In this document: in pieces, positions 1 through 5,650 of the stretch
How positions within the stretch are numbered: position 1 is the stretch's first letter
How the letters are laid out: the number at the start of each line of letters is the position of its first letter
Assembly: GCA_934623455.1 (NCBI GenBank)
Contig: CAKTVK010000086.1
Location: 1-8,260, forward strand
Origin: an uncultured Eggerthellaceae bacterium
GTDB taxonomy: Bacteria > Actinomycetota > Coriobacteriia > Coriobacteriales > Eggerthellaceae
Reading direction: 5' to 3'
DNA length: 8,260 nucleotides
Program-made: the position numbers and the translations under genes
Notes under the pieces: generated by a model
What the model was told of the DNA's origin: nothing
Seen by the model: the letters and a program-made list of their open reading frames with translations, nothing else
The model's database searches: none

Positions 1-90
1 GCAGGCAGCGGTGGGCCTGCCCGTCGAGATGATGTAGTCGGCGGTCTCCCGCCTGAACTCGTCGGTGTACTTGGCGGCCGGGTTCGGCAT
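1..90 (-). CDS. IS3-family transposase OrfA, N-terminal fragment (runs off left edge)
   Basis: Thirty codons are visible on the minus strand, starting at the ATG at 88-90, with an AAAGGA ribosome binding site seven bases upstream. The peptide begins MPNPAAKYTDEFRRETADYI. The K-Y-[ST]-D/E-E-F-[RK]-R-E/D block near the N-terminus is the signature of the helix-turn-helix OrfA protein (HTH_Tnp_1 type) of IS3/IS150-like elements. OrfA binds the element's terminal repeats and is normally fused by frameshift to the DDE-type OrfB to make the active transposase. Only the N-terminus is present because the window ends, so nothing can be said about whether the element is intact. The call rests on a short stretch. 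Confidence 0.75.
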   Translation of the reverse strand, partial: MPNPAAKYTDEFRRETADYIISTGRPTAAC

Positions 91-170
91 GGCATCGTCC
101 TTTCTCGTCGTCTCGTTGCATTCTAAGGGATTCGGGTTCCTCTAGCATGCGTGTCCGATAAAACGATACA
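1..170 (-). mobile_element. 5' end of an IS3-family insertion sequence (partial)
   Basis: The left edge of the window cuts an insertion sequence that points leftward. It consists of the start of an orfA-like transposase gene (1-90) and about 80 bp of upstream DNA. Read on the minus strand from position 170, that upstream DNA begins TGTATCGTTTTATCGGACAC, which resembles the TGT...GGAC terminal repeats of the IS150 subgroup of IS3 elements. The outer boundary is therefore placed tentatively at 170. The other end and any target duplication lie outside the window, so the boundary cannot be confirmed here. Confidence 0.6.
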
Positions 171-215
171 GGTCACTTTGCGGTTTCATAAAGATTTTGC
201 TGTCGCTCCAACCGC

Positions 216-457
216 CTTGTTGTCAAAATGCCCTCGGATTCGGGCAAATCGACGATATTCGGTGGTTGGAGGCTGTGAGACAGGTCTTCTTGGAAAGCTG
301 AAAGCAGCGAATGAAAATCGCTTTTCGTATAATCCCAGCTCAGAGAAATGCTTCGATTCAAGAGCAAGAATCCAGCAACGTGTCAAGCAAGCTCGTTGAG
401 GCTCGGACCACCGAATATCGTCGATTTGCCCGAGTTTGCCCCCGTTTTTCCAACAAG
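216..457. repeat. Inverted pair of an intergenic repeat (26-bp perfect arms)
   Basis: Positions 241-266 and 407-432 are perfect reverse complements over 26 bases, 27 if the T at 240 and the A at 433 are counted. The homology continues outward in register: after an 18-base block with about half the positions conserved, CTTGTTG at 216-222 pairs with CAACAAG at 451-457. Inward there is a weaker GAG-x-CT match. The 140-bp centre is not palindromic. Read outward, both copies also give similar peptides, TEYRRFAR(I/V), then a short variable stretch, then F(D/S)NK. This looks like two diverged copies of a dispersed element in opposite orientation, or a small non-autonomous element. No target-site duplication is apparent. 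Confidence 0.7.
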
Positions 458-527
458 CACCCTCTTTTCGCCGCCTTTCCGGTTCTGCATCTGATTGCTC
501 TACGGTTTTCCTTGCGGATCACAGCGG

Positions 528-561
528 ATTGCCGCCGCTCGCTCCGCGTCGTTGCGGCAAT
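528..561. repeat. Small hairpin downstream of the hydrolase gene
   Basis: ATTGCCGC at 528-535 is the perfect reverse complement of GCGGCAAT at 554-561, with an 18-base GC-rich loop. It lies about 50 bases past the stop codon of the leftward hydrolase gene. It has no T tract on either side, so it does not qualify as a classical intrinsic terminator, but it could act in transcript 3'-end processing or be part of a repetitive extragenic element. Confidence 0.35.
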
Positions 562-607
562 TCGTCGAAACCCGGCGCGGAAGGCATCCGACGCCGCCGC
601 CGGTGCG

Positions 608-1507
608 CTAAATGGCAAAGCTTAAGCCATCGGCGGCAGCTTGAACGCGCCCGTTGTATTGCTCCAGGTAGATGTTGAGCTCGCGCAGCGTGATGGGCTC
701 CATGTAATGCATAGCCAAATGCGTGAGGTAGATTTTCTTTGCGTCTAGCTCAAAGCCTTCTTCGATGCAGGTCTGCACGCTGTGGTGCGCTTGCGGGGCG
801 GGGCAGTCTTTCCAATATGTTGCATCCATGGCGAGCACGTCAACGCCGCGCACGCGTTCTGCTGTTTCTGCAGGTAGACGCCCTGTATCACTTGCGTAGA
901 ACAGGCGTGTCTCATTGGTTTCAATCAGATAGCCATATGTTCCCGCTGCGTGCGTTACCGGCAGAGCGGTGTAGCGCACGCCGTCGAACTCGTGGGTGGC
1001 AAACGGCTCCACCACATGCTCGTCAAGCGCGTAGCTCATGTAGTGGAACTCGGTATTGATCTCGTTGAGCGTAAGCGCGCTGCCGAACGTGGGAATAGCA
1101 TGGCGCGTGCGCAGCTGCATCATGTACTCCATTTCGCACAGGCCGCTTACGTGATCGGAGTGGCAATGCGTGAAAAGCAGCTGGTCGACGGCGCGTACGT
1201 TCTCGCGAATGAGCTGATGGCGCGTATCAGGCGGCGTATCGATAAGCAGCGTGCCGGCGGGGAAGGTATCGCTTGTGGTCGCGCTGTCGGTGCCAGCGGG
1301 GAAGGTGTCGCTCACGGTAAGTCCCAACTGCGCGCGCAACTTAGCGCTCACGCTGGGAGCGCCTGCTCCGCGCACCATAACGCCGCAGTCGCCGCGGCGA
1401 ATGGCGGGATTCTCGCGCGCTTCTTGGCAGGCGGCGCAGTCGCAGAAGAAGGCGGGAATGCCGCATCCGGCTCCGGTTCCCATAAACGTGAAGATGTGCT
1501 TTTTCAT
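608..1507 (-). CDS. PhnP-like metallo-beta-lactamase-fold hydrolase
   Basis: A 299-aa soluble protein with the metallo-beta-lactamase fold. The N-terminus carries GTGAGCG (10-16) and the C-x-C-x2-C motif at Cys22, Cys24 and Cys27, the structural zinc site typical of PhnP-like phosphodiesterases. The dinuclear metal site is complete: H114-x-H116-x-D118-H119, His186, Asp207 and His263; His267 may serve the structural zinc. PhnP proper hydrolyses a cyclic ribose phosphate in phosphonate breakdown, but no phn genes are near, so the substrate is unknown. The start at 1507 is chosen because MKKHIFTFMGTGAG matches the family's first strand and AAGG lies six bases upstream. The frame stays open upstream for about 120 codons of Arg/Ala-rich low-complexity sequence that does not look like protein. 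Residues 66-86 contain a duplicated SDTFPAGT just before the LLIDTPPD strand. It is transcribed away from the molybdoenzyme operon. Confidence 0.88.
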   Translation of the reverse strand: MKKHIFTFMGTGAGCGIPAFFCDCAACQEARENPAIRRGDCGVMVRGAGAPSVSAKLRAQLGLTVSDTFPAGTDSATTSDTFPAGTLLIDTPPDTRHQLIRENVRAVDQLLFTHCHSDHVSGLCEMEYMMQLRTRHAIPTFGSALTLNEINTEFHYMSYALDEHVVEPFATHEFDGVRYTALPVTHAAGTYGYLIETNETRLFYASDTGRLPAETAERVRGVDVLAMDATYWKDCPAPQAHHSVQTCIEEGFELDAKKIYLTHLAMHYMEPITLRELNIYLEQYNGRVQAAADGLSFAI

Positions 1508-1699
1508 GGCTGACCTTGCCTTTCTGCGGTGTTGCCTGTGCTTGTGGGCAGCAGCGTTGGATGCTTGCGCGCGGCCCCTTTGCTTTCGCTTGTTCTTTCC
1601 CTGGAAGTATATCGCTTTTGCGTGGGACGCTTCCTGGATTCCCGCTGCTTGTTTCTTGCGCCGCCGCCATCGGCATCCTGCCCGCGCCGCCGCCTTTGG

Positions 1700-1829
1700 C
1701 CGCTTGCCCCGCCGCTCCTGCATCGCCGCCGCTGGTCGCCCACACAGCCGCCATTGAGCGTCCGACCTTGCCGCCGTTCCCGCTGCCCCTGCCGCTGGCC
1801 ACCCACGCAGCTGCCGCTTGCCCGCCGCT
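1700..1829. repeat. Degenerate GC-rich direct repeats
   Basis: Two kinds of imperfect direct repeat are visible. GCCGCTGG(T/C)C at 1728-1752 and 1791-1815 match at 20 of 25 positions with a 63-bp offset. CCGCTTGCCC(C)GCCGCT occurs at 1700-1716 and again, one base shorter, at 1814-1829. The background is dense in GCC and GCTG trinucleotides. The region lies in the presumed 5' region of the hydrolase transcript and may have expanded by slippage. Confidence 0.5.
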
Positions 1830-1872
1830 GCCCGTTTAAATCGCGCATTTCTCCACAGATAACCCATTTCCC

Positions 1873-1901
1873 CTGCATGAATCGCGGCTATTAGATATAA
1901 T
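1873..1901 (+). promoter_or_regulatory. Possible promoter of the molybdoenzyme operon
   Basis: A perfect -10 hexamer TATAAT lies at 1896-1901. The hexamer 17 bases upstream, CTGCAT at 1873-1878, matches TTGACA poorly, as would suit an activator-dependent promoter. If used, transcription would start near 1908 and give a leader of about 225 bases before the ATG at 2133. One TGCATGAA octamer overlaps the -35 position. Confidence 0.4.
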
Positions 1902-1982
1902 CCACCACCTGGAGCACCCTGTTCACTTCAAGGCGCTTCATGCAAACGCGTGCGAACTTGATGCGGCAGGCGCCTGCATGAA
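1874..1982. promoter_or_regulatory. Three TGCATGAA octamers, possible regulator sites
   Basis: The octamer occurs at 1874-1881 (plus), 1937-1944 (as TTCATGCA) and 1975-1982 (plus). The first and third copies share the longer CCTGCATGAA. The second and third form an inverted pair enclosing a GC-rich centre that contains the 12-bp palindrome GCAGGCGCCTGC at 1966-1977. The arrangement around the candidate promoter fits a DNA-binding regulator, but the inverted pair could equally form an RNA stem in the leader. No regulator gene is in the window. Confidence 0.35.
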
Positions 1983-2033
1983 ATTGCCGGGAACGGCGCA
2001 AGCTTGGTCCGCTGCGACATAAGCCCAGCGCAA

Positions 2034-2070
2034 ACCGCGAACACCGTGTTTCGCTTGCGGTATTTTCTCG
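2034..2070 (+). terminator. Weak hairpin with T-rich tail in the operon leader (possible attenuator)
   Basis: ACCGC at 2034-2038 pairs with GCGGT at 2057-2061, and inside it GAACAC pairs with GTGTTTC with one bulged T. The stem is followed by ATTTTCTCG. The stem is interrupted by a bulge and the tail is not a clean T tract, so this could be an attenuator or simply leader structure about 65 bases before the first gene. Confidence 0.25.
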
Positions 2071-2132
2071 TTCCGCAGGCACGTAAAAGTGATAGGAAAA
2101 AACGAGAGAAGCGAGAAGAAGAGGAAAGGTAG

Positions 2133-5045
2133 ATGACTAAAGGTGAAAAGCAAGGGCTTTTTCAGCGTATCGTGAAAAAGCCCAGCATGGACACCGAGGT
2201 GGATGTCAATGCCCCGGGTGTTGAAGTAGTAAAGTCACTTTGCTATTTCTGCCATGCTAACTGCGGCGTCATCGCTTATGTCAAAGATGGCGACGTAATT
2301 AAGATCGAAGGCGATCCGAATTACTCCAACCAGGGCGGCCTTTGCTGCCGTGGCACGAGCGCTCTGAAGCACGTCAATCACCCCGCTCGCGTGAATCACG
2401 TGCTTAAGCGCGTAGGCGAAAAGGGCGAAGGCAAGTGGGAGCAGGTTGACTACGACACCGCTATCAAAGAGGTTGCCGAAAAGCTCAACCAGATCAAGGC
2501 CGAAAGCGGCGCAGAAGCTGTTGCTTCCGCCGGCGGTACCACCCGTACCGACGACTGGGCTCGTCGCCGCTTCCTGAACCAGTTCGGCACGCCCAACGGT
2601 TTCCACAATGCACTTCTGTGCTGGATCCCCACGTTCATGGCTGAAACCTGCGTTGCTGGTTGGTCTCCGTTCGAAACCGACCTGGGCGGTGCACGTTGCT
2701 TGATTCTGTGGGGCATGAACCCCGGCGCCTCCAGCCTGCCGTCCATGCACGGTTACTGGGATCTGTGCCACGATGGCATGAAGACCATCGTTGTTGACCC
2801 GCGCTACTCCGAGACCGCTGCAAAGGCCGACCTGTGGCTGCCGCTGCGTCCCGGTTCCGACGCCGCCCTGGCGTTGGCCATGCTGAACACCATCATCATG
2901 GAGCGTTTGTACGACAAAGACTTCGTGGCAACCTGGTGCGACGGCTTTGAAGAGCTCAAAGAGCACGTGAAGCCTTACAACGCACGTTGGGCCGCGCCCA
3001 TCACCTGGCTGTCTGCCGACCAAATCAAGCAGGCAGCTCGCCTGTACGCCAAGAATACCCCTGGCTGCATCCAGTGGGGCTGCACGTGGGACCAGCTGGG
3101 TCGTTCTTCGACCACCGCTTCTCATGCGCTGGCTTTGATCCGCGCTGTCTGCGGCAACTTGGAAGTTCCCGGTGGCGACGGCATGCCTGGTCCGGCACTG
3201 AACTATCTGACCGACGAAGAGCTGGAACTCAACGAGCTTTTGCCCGAAGAGCAGAAGGCAAAGCAGATTGGCTCCAGCAAGTTCAAGCTGGCTTCTTGGC
3301 CTGGCTACCAGCTGATTTCCGACAACGCTAAGCGTACGTGGGGTAAAACGCTTCCGGCGGAATGGTTCTGCGAAGCACACGGCCCCAGCGTGTTCAAGGC
3401 AATTCTGACCGGCGATCCGTACCCGGTGCGCGCCCTGATCAACTGCGCTACCAACCCCATGATGTCCTACGGTGACTCCAAGATGGTCCTGCAGGCAATC
3501 AAGAAGGTTGAATTCCTGGTTGTTGTTGATTACTGGATGACCCCCACCGCGCTGTTTGCCGACTACGTGTTCCCGGCAGCTGGCGCCCTGGAGCGTCCGA
3601 TCATCGTGACCCACTACGGCGCTACCGACTCGCTTATGGGCGGCCGCCGCGCAATCCAGCCGAAGTACGACCGTCACACCGACATGACGTTCTTCCGCAA
3701 GCTGGGTCTGGCCTGCGGTCAAGATCCGGCGAACTGGCCTTGGGAAACCGAGGAAGAAGCCTACTACGCCATCATGCAGCCTATTGGCCTGCCGGTGAGC
3801 TCGTGGGATGAGTTCGTTGAGAACATTCGCATGTACTATCCGCCGCTGCACCAGAACAAGTTCATTACGAACGGTGGCTTCTGGACTCCTTCCGGCAAGG
3901 TTGAGTGCAACTCCTCCATTCTGCGTGAGCTGGGTTACCCGGGCATGCCCACCTACTTGGGTTGCTCCGAGAACGAAATCGACGACCCCGAAGTGGCTGC
4001 CGAGTACCCCATTGTTCTTACCACCGGTGGTGGCTTCATGCCGTATCACCACTCCGAGCATTTCAACATGCCCGAAATTCGCTACCTGTCTCCGGATCCG
4101 TACTTCAGCATCAACCCCGAGCTGGCCGAGAAGCTGGGCATCAAGCAGGGCGACTGGTGCTGGCTCGAAACGCGTCGTGGCCGCATCAAGATGCGCGCCG
4201 ATGTTGAGCCCGTATGCGACCCGCGCGTGGTCTTCGCACCGCGTGGCTGGTGGTTCCCCGAGCGCGATGGCTCCGCTGATCTGGACAACCCGTTCGGCTG
4301 CTTGGAGTCCAACGTTAACGTTCTGACCTCGGTCGACGACGAGCACTGCGACCCCATGGGCGGCTCTTGGGCCAACCGTGGCCTGATGTGCAAGGTCTAC
4401 AAGGTCACCGAAGAAAACGAGCGCACCGCTGCCGACAACGCCTTCTCCATTCCGGGTTCTGACCCCGTGAAGAGCATGGACGTGAAGGAAGCCGTGCATC
4501 GTATGCCCAGCGACTTCATCAAGGCGCGCGAGGACGTTCCCTTCGAATGGCCGCAGCCTGAAATCGAAGTGCCGGAAGGTTACGAGTGGGTATGGCAGAA
4601 CAACTCGCTGTACCGCAAGGACAACCACTTTAGGTTGGACGCTTCGGGCTGGTTGATTAACCCGCGCACCAAGGGCTACCACGATGCAACGTACTGCTAT
4701 CGCTACGATGCGAACGCGCAGTGCCTGGTAGACGATGCCACGGGCGATCGCTACGACATGTCCTACAACAAGCTGGCTCCCGTAATCGCGGGCGTTCAGA
4801 CGTATCCGAACCAGGATGCTCCGTATGCGGTTCCTGAGAACCTGACCTGGGATAGGGAAGCAGGCTACGCTCGCCTGGGCGACAAGCCTTACATCTATGA
4901 TCCCAACAGCGGTTGGTTGATGGATCCGGCAACCATGGCTTACCACGATGCGAACTACGGTTATCGTTACGATGCCGCAGGTCAGTGCCTGGTAGACGAT
5001 GCCACGGGCGCAAAGTACGACATGTCTTACAACCCCTTGTCTTAG
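2133..5045 (+). CDS. Molybdopterin-dependent oxidoreductase, acetylene hydratase / catechol dehydroxylase-like, with octad-repeat C-terminus
   Basis: A 970-aa catalytic subunit of the DMSO reductase superfamily. C37-x2-C40-x3-C44 and Cys71 form the N-terminal [4Fe-4S] site, followed by Arg73-Gly74. The bis-pterin domains fill roughly residues 80-757. The pattern around LYDKDFVATWCDGFEELKE, MTPTALFADYVFPA and TPSGKVE recalls acetylene hydratase and the related Eggerthellaceae catechol dehydroxylases. By that comparison Cys163 (in LLCWIP) is the likely Mo or W ligand. The N-terminus lacks a twin-arginine signal, so the protein appears cytoplasmic. Family members reduce, dehydroxylate or hydrate small organic or inorganic substrates; this substrate is unknown. 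Residues 758-970 exceed the usual family length (acetylene hydratase is about 730 aa) and hold two octad-patterned repeats. AGGAAAGG sits upstream of the start. It leads an operon with the four-cluster subunit and the NrfD anchor. Codon use is strongly biased, suggesting high expression. Confidence 0.92.
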   Translation: MTKGEKQGLFQRIVKKPSMDTEVDVNAPGVEVVKSLCYFCHANCGVIAYVKDGDVIKIEGDPNYSNQGGLCCRGTSALKHVNHPARVNHVLKRVGEKGEGKWEQVDYDTAIKEVAEKLNQIKAESGAEAVASAGGTTRTDDWARRRFLNQFGTPNGFHNALLCWIPTFMAETCVAGWSPFETDLGGARCLILWGMNPGASSLPSMHGYWDLCHDGMKTIVVDPRYSETAAKADLWLPLRPGSDAALALAMLNTIIMERLYDKDFVATWCDGFEELKEHVKPYNARWAAPITWLSADQIKQAARLYAKNTPGCIQWGCTWDQLGRSSTTASHALALIRAVCGNLEVPGGDGMPGPALNYLTDEELELNELLPEEQKAKQIGSSKFKLASWPGYQLISDNAKRTWGKTLPAEWFCEAHGPSVFKAILTGDPYPVRALINCATNPMMSYGDSKMVLQAIKKVEFLVVVDYWMTPTALFADYVFPAAGALERPIIVTHYGATDSLMGGRRAIQPKYDRHTDMTFFRKLGLACGQDPANWPWETEEEAYYAIMQPIGLPVSSWDEFVENIRMYYPPLHQNKFITNGGFWTPSGKVECNSSILRELGYPGMPTYLGCSENEIDDPEVAAEYPIVLTTGGGFMPYHHSEHFNMPEIRYLSPDPYFSINPELAEKLGIKQGDWCWLETRRGRIKMRADVEPVCDPRVVFAPRGWWFPERDGSADLDNPFGCLESNVNVLTSVDDEHCDPMGGSWANRGLMCKVYKVTEENERTAADNAFSIPGSDPVKSMDVKEAVHRMPSDFIKAREDVPFEWPQPEIEVPEGYEWVWQNNSLYRKDNHFRLDASGWLINPRTKGYHDATYCYRYDANAQCLVDDATGDRYDMSYNKLAPVIAGVQTYPNQDAPYAVPENLTWDREAGYARLGDKPYIYDPNSGWLMDPATMAYHDANYGYRYDAAGQCLVDDATGAKYDMSYNPLS
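4569..5039 (+). repeat. Two in-frame ~70-aa repeats with OCRE-like octads
   Basis: Unit 1 spans Val813-Leu881 (4569-4775) and unit 2 Val900-Leu969 (4830-5039); both begin VPE and end with YDMSYN-x-L. In unit 2, Asp recurs exactly every eight residues (923, 931, 939, 947, 955, 963), usually preceded by an aromatic or hydrophobic residue and often closing with Gly, as in YIYDPNSG. Unit 1 has Asp/Asn at 836, 843, 851, 859, 867 and 875, with one residue missing in the first step. This resembles the octamer-repeat (OCRE) pattern known from eukaryotic RNA-binding proteins. At DNA level 4719-4746 and 4983-5010 are identical over 28 bases, pointing to a tandem duplication. Function unknown. Confidence 0.85.
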
Positions 5046-5071
5046 AAGCGATCGAGTAGGAAGGAATTAAC

Positions 5072-5650
5072 ATGACCCGTTACGCTATGGTCATCGACAA
5101 GCGTCGCTGCATCGGTTGTCATTCCTGCACGGTTGCCTGCCGTACGTGGAACAAACTGCCGATTGATATTATCTACAACCCGGTTCTGACCGAGGGCGTT
5201 AAGGGCACGTGGCCCAACGTCCATCGCGAGTGGACCCCCATGCTGTGCCAGCACTGCGCAAAGCCCGCATGCGTTCCCGCTTGCCCCACTGGCGCAAGCA
5301 TCCAGGACGAAGACGGCACCGTTTGGGTTGACTACAAGAAGTGCATGGCCTGCAAGGTGTGCGTTAACGCTTGCCCCTATGGCATGCGCGATGTATCCAA
5401 GACCGAAGAGTTCTTCCATCGTTTCGTGCGCAAGTGCACGTTCTGCCGCAACGCGCGTCAACTTGACCCCGATGCGCAGCCGTACTGCGTGAAGACGTGC
5501 CATCAGAAGGCGCGTATCTTCGGCGACCTGGACGACCCGAACTCTGAGGTTTCGAAGATTGTTGCTTCCGTGAAAACGGAGCGCTTGCTGGAGGATTTGG
5601 GCACCGAGCCGCAAATCTATTACGTACCTGACATGGGAGGTAGGCTCTAA
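5072..5650 (+). CDS. Four-cluster [4Fe-4S] electron-transfer subunit (DmsB/PsrB/NrfC type)
   Basis: A 192-aa ferredoxin-like subunit that passes electrons between the membrane anchor and the molybdoenzyme. Sixteen cysteines form the four expected motifs: Cys13/16/19/23; Cys59/62/67/71 followed by PTG; Cys91/94/97/101 followed by PYG; and Cys122/125/139/143. By family precedent each cluster draws its ligands from two paired motifs. No signal peptide is present, agreeing with the catalytic subunit's lack of one. The length is at the short end for DmsB-like proteins. AGGAAGGA precedes the ATG, 26 bases after the large subunit's stop, and the stop codon overlaps the next start by one base (TAATG), so it is translationally coupled within the operon. 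Confidence 0.93.
   Translation: MTRYAMVIDKRRCIGCHSCTVACRTWNKLPIDIIYNPVLTEGVKGTWPNVHREWTPMLCQHCAKPACVPACPTGASIQDEDGTVWVDYKKCMACKVCVNACPYGMRDVSKTEEFFHRFVRKCTFCRNARQLDPDAQPYCVKTCHQKARIFGDLDDPNSEVSKIVASVKTERLLEDLGTEPQIYYVPDMGGRL

Larger units (their letters stand above)
171..607. other. Gene-less stretch between the IS end and the hydrolase gene
   Basis: No convincing gene is seen. The open frames here are short, overlap on both strands, lack good ribosome binding sites and are rich in Arg, Ser and Ala as expected from random GC-rich DNA. It holds the inverted repeat at 216-457 and a hairpin at 528-561, described separately. A lone TATAAT at 328-333 has no matching -35 element. The stretch could be old accessory DNA next to the insertion sequence. 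Confidence 0.6.
1508..2132. other. Long divergent intergenic region and operon leader
   Basis: This 625-bp stretch separates the leftward hydrolase from the rightward molybdoenzyme operon. The left part (about 1640-1840) is extremely GC-rich with degenerate repeats. Open frames cross it on both strands but look like low-complexity shadows. The right part (1840-2132) is more balanced and holds a promoter-like TATAAT, three TGCATGAA octamers, a palindrome and hairpins. It ends in a purine-rich tract with the ribosome binding site AGGAAAGG just before the ATG at 2133. No RNA gene was recognised. Confidence 0.6.

Noticed and set aside
328..333. TATAAT as a promoter for a gene in the left intergenic region
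   Set aside because: No -35 element at proper spacing and no credible gene downstream on the plus strand.
216..457. CRISPR array or tRNA-like structure
   Set aside because: There are only two arms in opposite orientation, no regularly spaced direct repeats, and no tRNA-like cloverleaf was visible.
1606..1634. TATACT on the minus strand as the hydrolase promoter
   Set aside because: The position is plausible (about 95 bases before the start codon), but no -35 match was found at 16-18 bases, so it is not listed.
1508..1867. Upstream extension of the hydrolase frame to a 419-aa protein
   Set aside because: The extra residues are Arg/Ala/Gln-rich low complexity with no family match. The conserved family N-terminus and a ribosome binding site support the start at 1507.
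1516..1894. Plus-strand open frames rich in Pro, Ala and Leu
   Set aside because: They arise from the GC-rich repeat region, overlap each other in different frames and lack a convincing ribosome binding site or domain.
2235..4946. A 903-codon open frame on the minus strand opposite the molybdoenzyme gene
   Set aside because: It is a shadow caused by the strong codon bias of the plus-strand gene. Its translation has no recognisable domain, while the plus strand carries the Cys motifs and family signatures.
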